A DNA stretch of 6,888 nucleotides. Origin: Burkholderiales bacterium. GTDB taxonomy: Bacteria > Pseudomonadota > Gammaproteobacteria > Burkholderiales > JAEUMW01. Under the pieces are notes generated by a model. That model made no database searches, was not told the DNA's origin, and was given only the letters and a program-made list of their open reading frames with translations. How positions within the stretch are numbered: the first letter of the stretch is position 1; every line of letters begins with the position of its first letter. Shown in pieces: positions 6,071 through 6,888 of the stretch. The stretch lies in contig JAEUMX010000148.1 of the NCBI GenBank assembly GCA_016791285.1, positions 1 to 6,888 of the forward strand, in the 5' to 3' direction. The position numbers and the translations under genes are program-made.

Positions 6071-6517
6071 GTGCCCACCGTTATCGCGAACCTGCGCGGC
6101 TATCCCCTGTTCTTCTTCGGCATCGATCGTCGCGAGCCTACGCACGCGGGGGCGTGCGTAGGCCAAGTTCTGGATGCAACCCCTGGGCTTGCGCGTTCGC
6201 GCAACTTCCGCCACCACGAACTGAATGAAGTGGCGAAGCTTGTCGAGGAGCATCGCGAGGAGATCGAAAGGAAATGGCATGACCACTTTGGGAACAAGCT
6301 TGAACCCCTGGCTATCGCCGCGTCCTTCACCGGGGACGCGTTGCGAGTCGTGCTCGCGGATGGCCAGGAAGTCTCGGCGCCACTCCAGTGGTTCCCTCGG
6401 CTGTTGCATGCAACTCCCGAACAGCGCTCAGGGTGGGAGCTCATCGGCGAGGGAATCGGCATCCACTGGCCGCGGGTCGACGAAGACATCGAAGTCGCGA
6501 GCCTGCTCGCGACTTGA
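6071..6517 (+). CDS. DUF4160-DUF2442 fusion protein with a scrambled internal segment
   Basis: This 148-aa protein of unknown biochemistry joins two small domains often encoded by adjacent genes. Residues 1-74 are DUF4160: a start like MPTV, then RGYPLFFFGIDRREPTH, later GLARSRNFRHHELNEVAKLV and ERKWHDHFG. Residues about 82-147 are DUF2442: ADGQEVSAPLQWFPRLL, ATPEQRSGWELIGEGIGIHW and VDEDIEVASLL. Both domains are recognised from memory of their consensus. GTG at 6071 is chosen because family members begin with MPT. An ATG at 6041, with GGAAG 5 nt upstream, would add ten residues and is the alternative. Residues 26-38 do not match the family: the expected AKFW-type motif lies in the +1 frame, next to a strong hairpin (see the separate feature). 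The product may be an altered protein, a decaying gene or a sequencing error. DUF4160/DUF2442 pairs have been proposed to be toxin-antitoxin-like, which I cannot test here. Confidence 0.82.
   Translation: MPTVIANLRGYPLFFFGIDRREPTHAGACVGQVLDATPGLARSRNFRHHELNEVAKLVEEHREEIERKWHDHFGNKLEPLAIAASFTGDALRVVLADGQEVSAPLQWFPRLLHATPEQRSGWELIGEGIGIHWPRVDEDIEVASLLAT
6136..6163. repeat. Perfect 12-bp inverted repeat with a GGGG loop, inside the DUF4160 coding region
   Basis: GCCTACGCACGC (6136-6147) and GCGTGCGTAGGC (6152-6163) are exact reverse complements separated by four Gs. The structure sits where DUF4160 proteins normally have their conserved His-Val-His region and immediately precedes the frame-displaced AKFW motif. 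It could be an indel hotspot, a source of read errors, or a coincidence of codon choice. Confidence 0.85.
6492..6515 (+). terminator. Hairpin overlapping the DUF2442 stop codon, possible terminator
   Basis: AAGTCGCGAG (6492-6501) and CTCGCGACTT (6506-6515) form a perfect 10-bp stem with a CCTG loop. The second arm supplies the first base of the TGA stop. A short T-containing stretch, actcttt, follows a few bases later. It lies between two convergent genes whose stops are only 16 bp apart, a natural place for termination. The weak T-tract and the coding overlap keep this tentative. Confidence 0.4.
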
Positions 6518-6533
6518 ACTCTTTCGTGCCGCG

Positions 6534-6888
6534 TCACAGCGGCTCCACGACGTCGAAGCGCAGTCCGCTCCACCCCTCGCCGCGCCCCGGTCCCTTGCGC
6601 CGGCCGATCCAGAGGTGCGTGCTGCCGTCTACCCAACGGGCATACTGCCAGGCACGCGTGACGCGCGCTCCGGCGCGTGGCACTTCCTCCTCGTACAGGC
6701 TCAGCGGCGTTGCCGGCTCCAGCACGCGCCCCAGCGCGCCGGGCGTGACCGGCTGTCCATCGCGGTCGAGCAGCACGCGCCCGCGGCGCAAACGAATGTC
6801 GGGGCGAGCGGGATCGATGCGCACCGGCACGAGCGGCAGCCAGTAGTCCGGGACCGTCGTGCTGAGCCGATAGTGCAGGACGTTCTCC
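6534..6888 (-). CDS. C-terminal part of a protein of unknown function (truncated by window edge)
   Basis: The minus-strand frame is open from the right edge to the TGA at 6534-6536, giving 117 visible codons. A GTG at 6830 could start a 98-aa protein, but the upstream in-frame residues (LHYRLSTTVPDYWLPLVPV) join smoothly to the rest. I therefore read this as the end of a longer gene whose start lies outside the window. Recognisable stretches are SLYEEEVPRAGARVTRAWQY, WVDGSTHLWIGRRK and GRGEGWSGLRFD. They resemble, from memory, the C-termini of larger hypothetical proteins in other high-GC bacteria, but I cannot assign a family or function. Its very high GC (78% in bases 6721-6780) matches the chromosomal flank rather than the cassette. 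It converges on the DUF4160-DUF2442 gene. Confidence 0.7.
   Translation of the reverse strand, partial: ENVLHYRLSTTVPDYWLPLVPVRIDPARPDIRLRRGRVLLDRDGQPVTPGALGRVLEPATPLSLYEEEVPRAGARVTRAWQYARWVDGSTHLWIGRRKGPGRGEGWSGLRFDVVEPL

Noticed and set aside
5902..6078. A longer N-terminus for the DUF262 protein.
   Set aside because: The added residues are Arg/Gly/Ser-rich, unlike DUF262 N-termini, and would cover the divergent promoter region and the start of the neighbouring gene.
6100..6636. A 178-codon minus-strand frame opposite the DUF4160-DUF2442 gene.
   Set aside because: It overlaps two better-supported genes and is Ser/Arg-rich with no recognisable motifs.

Overview
The window looks like chromosome from a high-GC member of the Pseudomonadota (my inference, from the GC-rich flanking genes and the type of GlgX). 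No rRNA, tRNA, CRISPR array or intact transposase/integrase is visible. Two features stand out: a lower-GC three-gene cassette that looks like an anti-phage defence module, and a neighbouring small gene with signs of a paired frameshift.

Layout, left to right. Bases 40-2364 (minus) hold a complete glycogen debranching enzyme, GlgX, ordinary core metabolism apart from an enlarged, basic C-terminal insertion. A gap of about 325 bp follows (2365-2689). It contains a 10-bp inverted repeat just past the end of the next operon and a short open stretch that faintly resembles the N-terminus of a tyrosine recombinase. Bases 2690-5886 (minus) carry a compact operon transcribed right to left: a DUF262 (ParB/Srx-fold, GmrS-like) protein, then an OLD/ABC-type AAA ATPase ending in DUF3696, then a 319-aa protein I do not recognise. 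The first two genes overlap by 11 bp and the last two are 10 bp apart. Sample GC counts drop from 67% in glgX (bases 1381-1440) to 43-48% inside the operon (bases 5041-5100 and 3181-3240) and return to 78% on the right (bases 6721-6780), which fits horizontal acquisition.

Right of the operon and divergent from it is a DUF4160-DUF2442 fusion gene (6071-6517, plus). In its middle, a conserved DUF4160 motif is found in the +1 frame beside a perfect 12-bp hairpin, as if two compensating indels had scrambled about ten residues. It converges on the C-terminal end of a GC-rich gene of unknown function that runs off the right edge (6534-6888, minus).

How the genes may work together (inference): the SMC/OLD-like ATPase could act as sensor or motor, the DUF262 protein could contribute a nucleotide-dependent or nuclease activity, and the unknown third protein is a candidate effector or specificity factor. 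This resembles multi-gene phage-defence systems built on DUF3696 ATPases. I cannot confirm from sequence alone whether it matches a named system.
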